A DNA stretch of 36,284 bases from a virus: positions 1-36,284 of IMG/VR virus record IMGVR_UViG_3300036979_000499, one strand, 5' to 3'. Position 1 is the stretch's first letter, and every line of letters begins with the position of its first letter. The notes beneath the pieces were generated by a model that was not told the DNA's origin, made no database searches, and saw only the letters and a program-made list of their open reading frames with translations. The position numbers were made by a program, and so were the translations under genes. Positions 15,563 to 22,541 of the stretch are shown here, piece after piece.

Positions 15563-15957
15563 ACACAGACTACGGCTTCACGATGGACGCGAAAGAGTTC
15601 CTCGCTGGACTCACCATCTACCAAGCAAAGGTCCAGGAAGCCGTCGGTCTGGCGTTGTACTTCGAAGCAACCGACATCATGGAAAAACCGAATGGAGCTC
15701 GCGACCAGGCACCCGTCGACGCCGGCGGTTTACGCGAATCCGGCAAAGTCCTTCCCGCGCAGTACGATTTCAGCAGCGTGCTCGTGCAGATCGGCTTTGG
15801 TGACACGGCCGTCAAGTACGCGCACCGGCAGCATGAGGAGCTCGAGTGGCGGCACCCGAAACACGGGAAGGCCAAGTACCTCGAGGACCCCATCAACGCA
15901 GCGCAGCCTGGCTTCCTGGACAGGATCGCGGCACGCATCAAGGGAGTCATCACATGA
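15559..15957 (+). CDS. Tail completion protein, HK97 gp10-like
   Basis: The 132-residue protein overlaps its neighbours by four bases on both sides. The middle resembles HK97 gp10/minor capsid proteins: RDQAPVDAGGLRESG, then FGDTAVKYAHRQHEELEWRHP and PGFLDRIAARIKGVI at the end. Such proteins help complete the tail or join it to the head. Order in the connector cluster supports it. Confidence 0.75.
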   Translation: MNTDYGFTMDAKEFLAGLTIYQAKVQEAVGLALYFEATDIMEKPNGARDQAPVDAGGLRESGKVLPAQYDFSSVLVQIGFGDTAVKYAHRQHEELEWRHPKHGKAKYLEDPINAAQPGFLDRIAARIKGVIT

Positions 15958-16340
15958 TGATCGACGACATCGCCGCAGTTCTGGCGACTGCAGGATATGG
16001 CACGGTTGGAACCAGCATCTTCAAGGGACACCTTCCGGCAGCACCGGACAAGTGCCTCTCCCTCTTTCAGTATGGCGGCGAACCCCCGGCCCTCATTCGT
16101 GGTGCGAACTACGAGTACCCAGGACTGCAGGTCCGATCGCGCAGCAGCAATCCACTCGAAGCCCTCACCATGCTCGACGCCGTGGTCACCCTCCTTCACG
16201 GCAAGACCGAATTCAGCACCACCTACGCTCGCTACCTGGCCCTCGAGGCCCGACAGAGCCCGGCGCCAATGGGAGGACTTGACGACAATGGTCGAACCGA
16301 GTACGTCGTAAACTTTCGGGTCATCATGACTCGGATATAA
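15954..16340 (+). CDS. Tail terminator / minor capsid-type protein
   Basis: The start ATG at 15954 overlaps the previous stop; a second ATG follows at 15957. The 128 residues contain the pattern of small tail terminators: an N-terminal helix (IDDIAAVLATAGYG), LQVRSRSSNPLEALTMLDAVVTLLHG in the middle, and RTEYVVNFRVIMTR at the end. These form the ring that ends tail-tube growth and binds the connector. It lies just before the tube protein, as expected. Confidence 0.7.
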   Translation: MMIDDIAAVLATAGYGTVGTSIFKGHLPAAPDKCLSLFQYGGEPPALIRGANYEYPGLQVRSRSSNPLEALTMLDAVVTLLHGKTEFSTTYARYLALEARQSPAPMGGLDDNGRTEYVVNFRVIMTRI

Positions 16341-16350
16341 GGAGCTCATC

Positions 16351-17067
16351 ATGTCCCAAGCACTTACCAGTTTTGGAGTACGGCTCGTTCGATCGGGTGT
16401 CGACGTTGGTGAGGTCACGAGCGTCAGCCCGCCTTCCTTCAACAGTGAAACGATTGACGTCACGAATCATGCGAGCACCGGACGCATGGCAGAGTTCATC
16501 GGAGGCATGAGGAGCTCCGACGACGTCAAGATTACCGGCAATCTCATCCTCAGCGACACCGGACAGCTCGGTCTCCTGGCAGATCAGGCTGATGGGCTCG
16601 TCCACGCCTATCAGATCGCGTTCCCCGACGCCTGGGGCGCGAGCTTCGACTTCTCGGCGGTCGTCCTGACGTTCAAGGTCGGAACGTTCACCGCGAAGGG
16701 AGACGCAGTTTCCTTCGAGGTCACGATGAAGGTATCCGGAGCCGTCACGTTCAACAAGACTCTGAGTGCCGGTCTGACGACCCCGTTCTTCGTCTTCAAC
16801 CCCGCTGGGACCAATGTGCCCGTTGCCTCCGCGACGGTGCAGCAGTACGTCAACAGCCAGGCGACGGGAACCGCTTCGGTCACCGTCACTCCGACAGCGA
16901 CGGCTGGTGTTATTACGGTCAACGGGAATGTGGTTGCGACCGGTGTTCCCTCGAGCGCCATCACCCTCGGCGCCGCAGGTTCCCTCACCGCCGTGACCAT
17001 CGTGGTCCAGGAAACCGGCAAGGTCGCCAAGACCTATCCGATCCTGGTGCTGAGAGCAACAGCGTAA
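16351..17067 (+). CDS. Major tail tube protein with C-terminal Ig-like domain
   Basis: The ATG at 16351 has AAGGAG upstream. Of 238 residues, about 1-150 form the tube domain (ETIDVTNHAS, EFIGGMRSSDDVKITGNL, VSFEVTMKVSGAVTF). Residues 155-238 form a strand-rich Thr/Val/Ala Ig-like domain that would decorate the outside of the tail. Extra Ig-like domains on tube proteins are common in siphoviruses and may aid weak surface binding. The next two frames are the chaperones for this protein. Confidence 0.85.
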   Translation: MSQALTSFGVRLVRSGVDVGEVTSVSPPSFNSETIDVTNHASTGRMAEFIGGMRSSDDVKITGNLILSDTGQLGLLADQADGLVHAYQIAFPDAWGASFDFSAVVLTFKVGTFTAKGDAVSFEVTMKVSGAVTFNKTLSAGLTTPFFVFNPAGTNVPVASATVQQYVNSQATGTASVTVTPTATAGVITVNGNVVATGVPSSAITLGAAGSLTAVTIVVQETGKVAKTYPILVLRATA

Positions 17068-17073
17068 CCTGAC

Positions 17074-17484
17074 GTGGGTCGTCTAGCAATCACGACCCAC
17101 ATTGACCTCCAGGGCAGGGACTATTCCCTGCTCCTGGACGTCAATGGCATCGTGGCCTTCGAAGAGGAGATGCACGAGAGTTTCTTTACGTTCACGACTC
17201 GTTCCCAGGAACCGGATTATGGTCCGACGTTCAAGGAGATACGAGCGCTCCTCTACGCATCCATGTTGCACCATCAACCAAGCATGACCATCACAGAGGT
17301 CGGCGCCATCGCAACACCGGCCGACTTGGTCGCGATCCTGGCGGCCGTGAAGGAAGTCATCAAGAACGCATCCCCTGAAGGCGGTGAAGCGGACCCAAAC
17401 CTGTCAAGCCGCCGGACTGGCTCACGCTCTGGTCATTCGGGCGGCAAGCACTCGGACTTGCCGACAGCGAGTTCTGGCACCTGA
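17074..17484 (+). CDS. Tail assembly chaperone, short form (G)
   Basis: The GTG at 17074 lies seven bases after the tube stop, without a clear ribosome site, and encodes 136 residues if no shift occurs. The first 105 residues look like a gpG-type chaperone (HIDLQGRDYSLLLDVNGIVAFEEEM). After codon 109 the sequence becomes Ser/Arg-rich and low complexity, consistent with an out-of-phase tail. A slippery heptamer at 17394-17400 offers an alternative -1 product. Confidence 0.8.
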   Translation: MGRLAITTHIDLQGRDYSLLLDVNGIVAFEEEMHESFFTFTTRSQEPDYGPTFKEIRALLYASMLHHQPSMTITEVGAIATPADLVAILAAVKEVIKNASPEGGEADPNLSSRRTGSRSGHSGGKHSDLPTASSGT

Positions 17485-17747
17485 CCATGCGTGAGCTGGA
17501 CGCGTTGATTAAGCAATACAACGCGCAGCAGGAGGCGGCGCAGTATCTCGCCTGTCTCTCTGGCGGGATCGCTGCCTCGGCGGCATACAACGCAGCGGGC
17601 GCGACGAAGGCCGACGGCAAGCCCTTCACTGTAGCGGACTTCCTCCCCGGGCACCACGACGAAGTACAGCAGCAGACACCTGAAGAAATGCTCGCGGCAC
17701 TTGGCCTCATCAACGACATGCATGGCGGCCAGAGGAAGGTGAACTGA
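17074..17747 (+). CDS. Tail assembly chaperone, frameshifted long form (GT)
   Basis: A -1 shift at CCCAAAC (17394-17400) joins the first about 109 codons to a frame that is open from 17388 to the TGA at 17745-17747. The joined part begins PVKPPDWLTLWSFGRQALGL and continues as a helical T domain that would recruit the tape measure. An ATG at 17487 in that frame is not needed. This is the classic G/GT arrangement between tube and tape-measure genes, which keeps a fixed ratio of the two chaperones. Confidence 0.85.
17394..17400 (+). promoter_or_regulatory. -1 ribosomal slippery heptamer
   Basis: C_CCA_AAC in the frame of the 17074 gene is a perfect X_XXY_YYZ heptamer. It lies within the region where both frames are open (the -1 frame opens after TGA at 17385-17387). 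Location between tube and tape-measure genes is where such sites occur. A downstream stimulatory structure was not established. Confidence 0.85.
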
Positions 17748-19591
17748 TGGGTCTCGAGGGAACAAGCGTCGGCAGCATCTACGGACATTTGAAACTGGAG
17801 TGGTCAAGCTTCCAGACCAGCATGGCCCAGGTCCATACGCAACTTGGCGCGATCGGTGAGGCTTTCAAGAAAGTTGGCCAGCAATGGATAACCGTCGGCC
17901 GGAGCCTCACGACTACCCTAACCGTGCCCATTGCCCTCCTCGGCGTTTCCGCTGCAAAAACGTTTACGGACTTCAAGCTCTCCATGTCTCGGATCGAGGG
18001 GCTCGTCGGACTGAGTAAAGACGCCGTCGACGAACTCGGTGACGCCGTCAAAAAGCTCGCCCCGGCCGTCGGCAGAGGACCAAAGGAACTCGCCGATGCT
18101 CTCTACTACATCACCTCGGCGGGCATTCCCGCCAGCCAGGCGATGGGCGTCCTCGAGGTCTCGGCAAAGGCCGCCGCAGCAGGACTCGGACAAACCCAGG
18201 TCGTCGCGGACGCCGTGACCAGCGCCATGAACGCCTACTCCTCGACGGGCATGACTGCAGCGAAAGCAACGGACATCCTGACCGCAGCCGTCAAGTATGG
18301 CAAGCTCGAAGCCGACTCCCTGGCACCCGTTCTCGGCCAGGTCATTTCCGTCGCCTCAACCCTCGGTATTTCCTTCGACCAGGTCGCCGGTTCGATGGCG
18401 GCCATGAGTAGGACCGGCGTGGACGCCTCTCAATCGGCCACGGCCCTCACCGCGATCATGAGCATGCTCCTGAAACCGACGACGCAGGGGACAGAGCTCC
18501 TCGAAGCACAAGGTCTTTCCTACAAAGGACTGCGTGACATGGCGGCACAGCCTGGAGGGCTCATCGAGGTCCTGCGCACCCTGGACGCCACCTTCGAAGG
18601 GAACGACGAAGCAATGGCGACGCTCGTGCCGAACATCCGAGCCCTGCGCGGCGTCCTCAACCTTCTCACACAGAACGCGGGCACCGTCAACGAAGTCCTG
18701 CAGGGCGTGACGAACTCGACCGGCGCCCTGGACTTGGCCTTCCAAGCCTATACCGACACGGCAAAGTTCAAGCTTGACGCGGCAATGACCACGCTCAAGA
18801 CCACGCTCATCGACGTGGGTGAGGTGGTCATGCCGATGGTCACCGTAGCAGCGGTCGCCGTCACTGAGGCATTGAAAGCCTTCTCGACTTGGTGGACCAC
18901 CCTCGATGAGGACCAACAGAAGTTCATCGTTAAGGTCGCACTCGTTGTCGCGGCGATCGGACCCCTCCTGGTCATTCTCGGTACTGCCTTCAAAACGATC
19001 GGTAACCTGGGAAGCGCCTTCACCGCTCTCACCAGCCCTGTGAACCTCATTATCATAGGAATAGCCGCCGTCGTCGCGACCCTCATCTACCTTCACAAGA
19101 ACTGGACGGAGATTTGGGAAAAGATGTCGACCTCTCAAAACCCGTGGATTAGGGGTATTGCAGCGGCAATCGAGGCAATCGGCATTGCAATCAAGGGAGT
19201 AATTACCTTCGTGATCAATCTCATCGACTGGTTCAAGAGGCTGGTTGATGCGGCGAAGGCTGCTCTTTCGACTGTTGGTGTCAGCCAGGGCATGGGAGCT
19301 GGTGGCCCATCCGGCCCAGGAACAGGTGGAACGCCTGTTGTGGAGGCCCTCCCATTGGGCTGGCACGCGAACGGCGGCTACTTTACGACGCCCCACATCG
19401 CCGCCATCGCTGAAGCGGGACCCGAGTGGATCGTGCCAGAAAATCGTGCGGCAGAGTTCGCCGGCCGCATGGGCGCGATGCCCGTCAACGTGACGTATAA
19501 CATCACCGCTGCCGACAATGCCGGCATCAGAAACGAACTCCGGCAGCACGATAAGGAACTCCTGACGATGCTGAGAGGTGGGCGATGGTAA
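17747..19591 (+). CDS. Tail tape measure protein
   Basis: The 614-residue protein shares a base with the previous stop. Residues about 60-220 match TP901-type tape measure cores (AAKTFTDFKLSMSRIEGLVGLS, LYYITSAGIPASQAMG, KYGKLEADSLAPVLGQVI). Hydrophobic, membrane-like segments lie near 400-455, followed by an amphipathic stretch. The C-terminal part has AAIAEAGPEWIVPENRA, common near the ends of these proteins. The length would correspond to a tail of about 90 nm by the usual 0.15 nm per residue rule. No lysozyme or peptidase insert is visible. Confidence 0.93.
   Translation: MGLEGTSVGSIYGHLKLEWSSFQTSMAQVHTQLGAIGEAFKKVGQQWITVGRSLTTTLTVPIALLGVSAAKTFTDFKLSMSRIEGLVGLSKDAVDELGDAVKKLAPAVGRGPKELADALYYITSAGIPASQAMGVLEVSAKAAAAGLGQTQVVADAVTSAMNAYSSTGMTAAKATDILTAAVKYGKLEADSLAPVLGQVISVASTLGISFDQVAGSMAAMSRTGVDASQSATALTAIMSMLLKPTTQGTELLEAQGLSYKGLRDMAAQPGGLIEVLRTLDATFEGNDEAMATLVPNIRALRGVLNLLTQNAGTVNEVLQGVTNSTGALDLAFQAYTDTAKFKLDAAMTTLKTTLIDVGEVVMPMVTVAAVAVTEALKAFSTWWTTLDEDQQKFIVKVALVVAAIGPLLVILGTAFKTIGNLGSAFTALTSPVNLIIIGIAAVVATLIYLHKNWTEIWEKMSTSQNPWIRGIAAAIEAIGIAIKGVITFVINLIDWFKRLVDAAKAALSTVGVSQGMGAGGPSGPGTGGTPVVEALPLGWHANGGYFTTPHIAAIAEAGPEWIVPENRAAEFAGRMGAMPVNVTYNITAADNAGIRNELRQHDKELLTMLRGGRW
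17955..17967 (+). repeat. Dispersed 13-base motif CAAAAACGTTTAC, copy 1
   Basis: Exact copy within the tape-measure gene, read as AKTFT in that frame. The same 13 bases occur at 25869 and 32727, in the same orientation. Confidence 0.6.
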
Positions 19592-20271
19592 GACTCTATT
19601 GGGGAACGGGCGGCAGCGACTATACGGACGTGCCGGAAACGGACGCCCTCGCCATTGAGTACGAGCACACGGTCATCAGCCACCACATCGAACACAGCAA
19701 CCGCGTGATCTCGGAGGACCGGGGCTACCAGGCCAGGATCGCCTTCTCGACCTTCATGAAAACGACCGCGACGCGGGACGCCCTGCTCGGTCACTTGCCG
19801 GACGTCTACAAGGTCTCGATCGATGACGGCGTGACCTATCGAGCGGGAATTGAGGTCGGCCACAAGGTCGGGCGCGAGTGGCAGGACCTCTGGCCGATCG
19901 ACCTGGACTTCCTGTGCGATGCAGACGCCGTAAGCGCGACGCTTCATCCAGAACCGGGAGGAGATGCCTGCGTCAACTTGGGCAATCGCCCGAGCACGCC
20001 GACGTTCGTCATCACCGTTGGCACAGAGATTGCAGCGGGCCTGACCATATCCGATGGCGTGCGAACGCTGGTCCTGGCGGGCGTCTATCACTATACCGAC
20101 GTCGTGACGATCACGAACTGGAAGGCACTTGACAATACCGACGAAGTCACCCTGAACATGAGTGGAGAGTTCCCGATGATCCCAGCAGCCGACGACGTGA
20201 CGTTCACGTTCACCGGCATCACCGCACCGGCAACGGAAGTCGCAATCACCTATCGCGACACTTGGAGGTAG
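19585..20271 (+). CDS. Distal tail (Dit)-like protein
   Basis: The 228-residue protein overlaps the tape measure end by seven bases, with GAGGTGGG before its ATG. It is strand-rich: an N-terminal domain with TFMKTTATRDALLG, a linker, and a C-terminal domain (residues 140-228) resembling a galectin-like beta domain. Position right after the tape measure is where the distal tail hub is encoded. Its TAG stop is followed by ACC and the ATG of the next gene in the same frame, so readthrough would make a 701-residue fusion. Confidence 0.65.
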   Translation: MVRLYWGTGGSDYTDVPETDALAIEYEHTVISHHIEHSNRVISEDRGYQARIAFSTFMKTTATRDALLGHLPDVYKVSIDDGVTYRAGIEVGHKVGREWQDLWPIDLDFLCDADAVSATLHPEPGGDACVNLGNRPSTPTFVITVGTEIAAGLTISDGVRTLVLAGVYHYTDVVTITNWKALDNTDEVTLNMSGEFPMIPAADDVTFTFTGITAPATEVAITYRDTWR

Positions 20272-20274
20272 ACC

Positions 20275-21696
20275 ATGTACAAGTGTTACTATCACAACAG
20301 CAGTTCATCGGCTGCAGATTTCATGAGCAAATTGTATGTCGCTCTTGAGGCGATAGGCTGGGTCAAGGAAAAGGGGCTAGAGATTGCTGATGGCGCTGCA
20401 TGGCAGAACTCCCATGCCTATGCACAAGGCGATGTGGTGAAGCCCACAACGGCAAACGCCTTCATCTATATCTGCTCCACGGCAGGAACATCGGCTGGCA
20501 GCGAACCAACGTGGGGAACAGCACTCAAGGGTGAAACAACGTCAAACACGGCGAAGTTCCGTGCCTATTATTACGGACGAGTGTACTCTTCACAGAGTGA
20601 ATCAGATGCAGAGCCAAAGACCTATGTTTACCTCTATTACACAGGCGCGGATTTGGCCTATTGTCGGCCAATTGGTATCATTGGCGTGGCTCAATGGGCA
20701 GCCGCCACTTGGCTGTGTGGCCCTTACCTGTCTGGCGGCTCTACTCTGGCATTCGGAATCTCAGCCAACCCATGCTACTTTTGGGTGTATGGCAGCAAGG
20801 ATTTGGTTATGATCTGCACGGCATACAGTTCCTCTTACTATTATGGTGGTTTTGGGTTCGTCACACCCGTCTGGACACAGCGGACAGTTCTGACCGCAGG
20901 GGCAACTGCAGGAAGCACCGTCAACCTTGCCGTTGCGAATTCTGCCGATGTTCATGTTGGACAGTACCTACAAATGTGGGGCGCGACAGAGGAAGGGCGA
21001 GACAAAGTGCTTGTCAGCGCTGTTCCCGATTCTACACACATCACCGTAACCACTCTTCCACGCAACTATTCTAGCGGTTCATGGATTGGCGTGTACCCAG
21101 TCAGCACGGCATTCATGCCTTGTGTAAACACTCTTGTTTCGACAGGTGAAGCATATATGGGTTGGCCATGCGTCGGAAATGAAGAAACGCCTGCCACCGC
21201 ACCAACGATTGATGACTTTACTCCCTTCTACCAACTTCAGGCAGGAACTGACCCTGATCTCCGTTTGAGTAAATATCTCTTGCGTCCTGTTTATGGAACC
21301 AGGGGATACGCTAACTATTACCATGTCGGAGGTTATCTCCCAACTGACATTATCTTGCAACAGTACAAAAGCTGTTCATCTCTTGACCTGTTCCTTGTCT
21401 ATGATGGATACACCTATCCTGTATCGGGAACTGCTGAATCGGGAAGTGCAACAACGCTCGTTGATACCGACAAGGCACTGACAACTAATGCCTGGATCGA
21501 CTATATTCTTGTCATCACCGCAGGAACGGGTGTTGGACAGACGCGCAGAATTATCAGCAATACGGCGACAGAGTTCACCGTTGCTGCATGGGAGACAAAT
21601 CCAGATTCATCCTCTGTCTATGCCGTGGTTGAAGAAGCATGGCGAGCATTGGGGAATGGTGCAGTCAACTGTCCCGTGGTCAAGGAGATTATCTAA
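20275..21696 (+). CDS. Receptor-binding-type tail protein with carbohydrate-binding domain
   Basis: The 473-residue protein has GGAGG upstream at 20264-20268. Residues about 41-96 resemble a carbohydrate-binding module (AWQNSHAYAQGDVV, ICSTAGTSAGSEPTWG). A beta domain near 205-275 has HVGQYLQMWGATEEG, and another near 395-455 has GTGVGQTRRIISNTATEFTV, both typical of phage baseplate-associated proteins. The middle is unusually rich in Tyr, Ser, Gly and Cys. GC content and codon use are visibly lower than in the neighbours, suggesting recent exchange of a host-range module. It probably contacts the cell surface. Confidence 0.7.
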   Translation: MYKCYYHNSSSSAADFMSKLYVALEAIGWVKEKGLEIADGAAWQNSHAYAQGDVVKPTTANAFIYICSTAGTSAGSEPTWGTALKGETTSNTAKFRAYYYGRVYSSQSESDAEPKTYVYLYYTGADLAYCRPIGIIGVAQWAAATWLCGPYLSGGSTLAFGISANPCYFWVYGSKDLVMICTAYSSSYYYGGFGFVTPVWTQRTVLTAGATAGSTVNLAVANSADVHVGQYLQMWGATEEGRDKVLVSAVPDSTHITVTTLPRNYSSGSWIGVYPVSTAFMPCVNTLVSTGEAYMGWPCVGNEETPATAPTIDDFTPFYQLQAGTDPDLRLSKYLLRPVYGTRGYANYYHVGGYLPTDIILQQYKSCSSLDLFLVYDGYTYPVSGTAESGSATTLVDTDKALTTNAWIDYILVITAGTGVGQTRRIISNTATEFTVAAWETNPDSSSVYAVVEEAWRALGNGAVNCPVVKEII

Positions 21697-21893
21697 TGGC
21701 CTTCGCTGTTTGGAGTGCTCTCAAAATTGAAGGTACAACGGCGATTCCCGACATGGCTACAGAACTGAAAAAGACTACTGTTGTGACCCTTCCCTTCTGG
21801 TATAGCACAGTCGTTAGACCGACAGCATATTCTGCCCTGAATAGTAAGGCGACAACCATAGCGGCGAACCGCTGGCGTATCAAGAAGGGCTAA
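21696..21893 (+). CDS. Small tail-associated protein, 65 aa
   Basis: The start overlaps the previous TAA by one base (TAATG). The N-terminus MAFAVWSA is nearly the same as that of the next gene (MAFAVWTS), although the codons differ. The rest is Thr/Ala-rich and ends in basic residues. Composition follows the low-GC style of the preceding gene. It may be a small tip or fibre-anchoring protein, or a relic of the larger neighbour. The family is unknown. Confidence 0.55.
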   Translation: MAFAVWSALKIEGTTAIPDMATELKKTTVVTLPFWYSTVVRPTAYSALNSKATTIAANRWRIKKG

Positions 21894-22541
21894 ATGGCAT
21901 TCGCAGTCTGGACATCGGCAGTCCTGACAAGGTGGTTGGAGGCACCGGTTCCTGTCGTCACGCACCGAGCAGCCGACCACTTCATCGCTACCTTCGATGC
22001 TATCGACGATGCCGTTTCCTACGAGTTCACGACGGACGGTTGGACGTGGCTGCCGATTGTCTCGGGCGTCGACGTGACGACACAGAGCACCGGTGTCGCG
22101 CTCGAACCAAGCGTCCACTATCCGCTTCAGGTCAGAGCTATTGGTATCGGAGGAGTTCCCTGGGACATGTCATTTCCCAGCGCAGTTGTCGATGCATTCA
22201 CGAACCCTGCCGACCCCCCGACGATCATGCTCTTCGCTCCACACCCGACCGACGACCCTGGCATCTGGATCATGCGCGGTCTCGTTGTGGTCTTCGGCGG
22301 CGCTGTCGTCACGATCACCTTCCAGTACGGTCTGACAACCGCCTATGGCACAAACGTCGTCCTCGATGGCACCTACACCACTGGCGAACGGGTCGTCAAA
22401 GCAGTGGCAATGACACCCGAGACGGTCTATCACGTTCGCATGAAAGGCGAAAACATGGGCGGGATCACCTACACCGCCGACGCGATTCTGTTCACGGGCA
22501 GAAAAGCCCAGTGGCGCGTTTACGAACGCCAGGTGACGTAG
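21894..22541 (+). CDS. Tail protein with fibronectin-III-like beta domains, 215 aa
   Basis: The ATG at 21894 follows the previous TAA directly. It shares its N-terminal MAFAVW with the gene before. The rest has two strand-rich domains: about 28-105 (AADHFIATFDAIDDAVSYEF, HYPLQVRAIG) and about 120-205 (TTAYGTNVVLDGTYTTGE, TPETVYHVRMKGENMGG). The second is fibronectin type III-like. Such domains serve in phage fibres and baseplates. GC content returns to the genome norm. The TAG stop shares its last base with the GTG of the next gene. Confidence 0.6.
   Translation: MAFAVWTSAVLTRWLEAPVPVVTHRAADHFIATFDAIDDAVSYEFTTDGWTWLPIVSGVDVTTQSTGVALEPSVHYPLQVRAIGIGGVPWDMSFPSAVVDAFTNPADPPTIMLFAPHPTDDPGIWIMRGLVVVFGGAVVTITFQYGLTTAYGTNVVLDGTYTTGERVVKAVAMTPETVYHVRMKGENMGGITYTADAILFTGRKAQWRVYERQVT

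Noticed and set aside
21932-22540. N-terminal extension of the 920-residue tail protein
   Set aside because: The frame is open upstream, but its sequence is Arg/His-rich and overlaps the well-formed 21894 gene completely. The GTG at 22541 gives a natural start.
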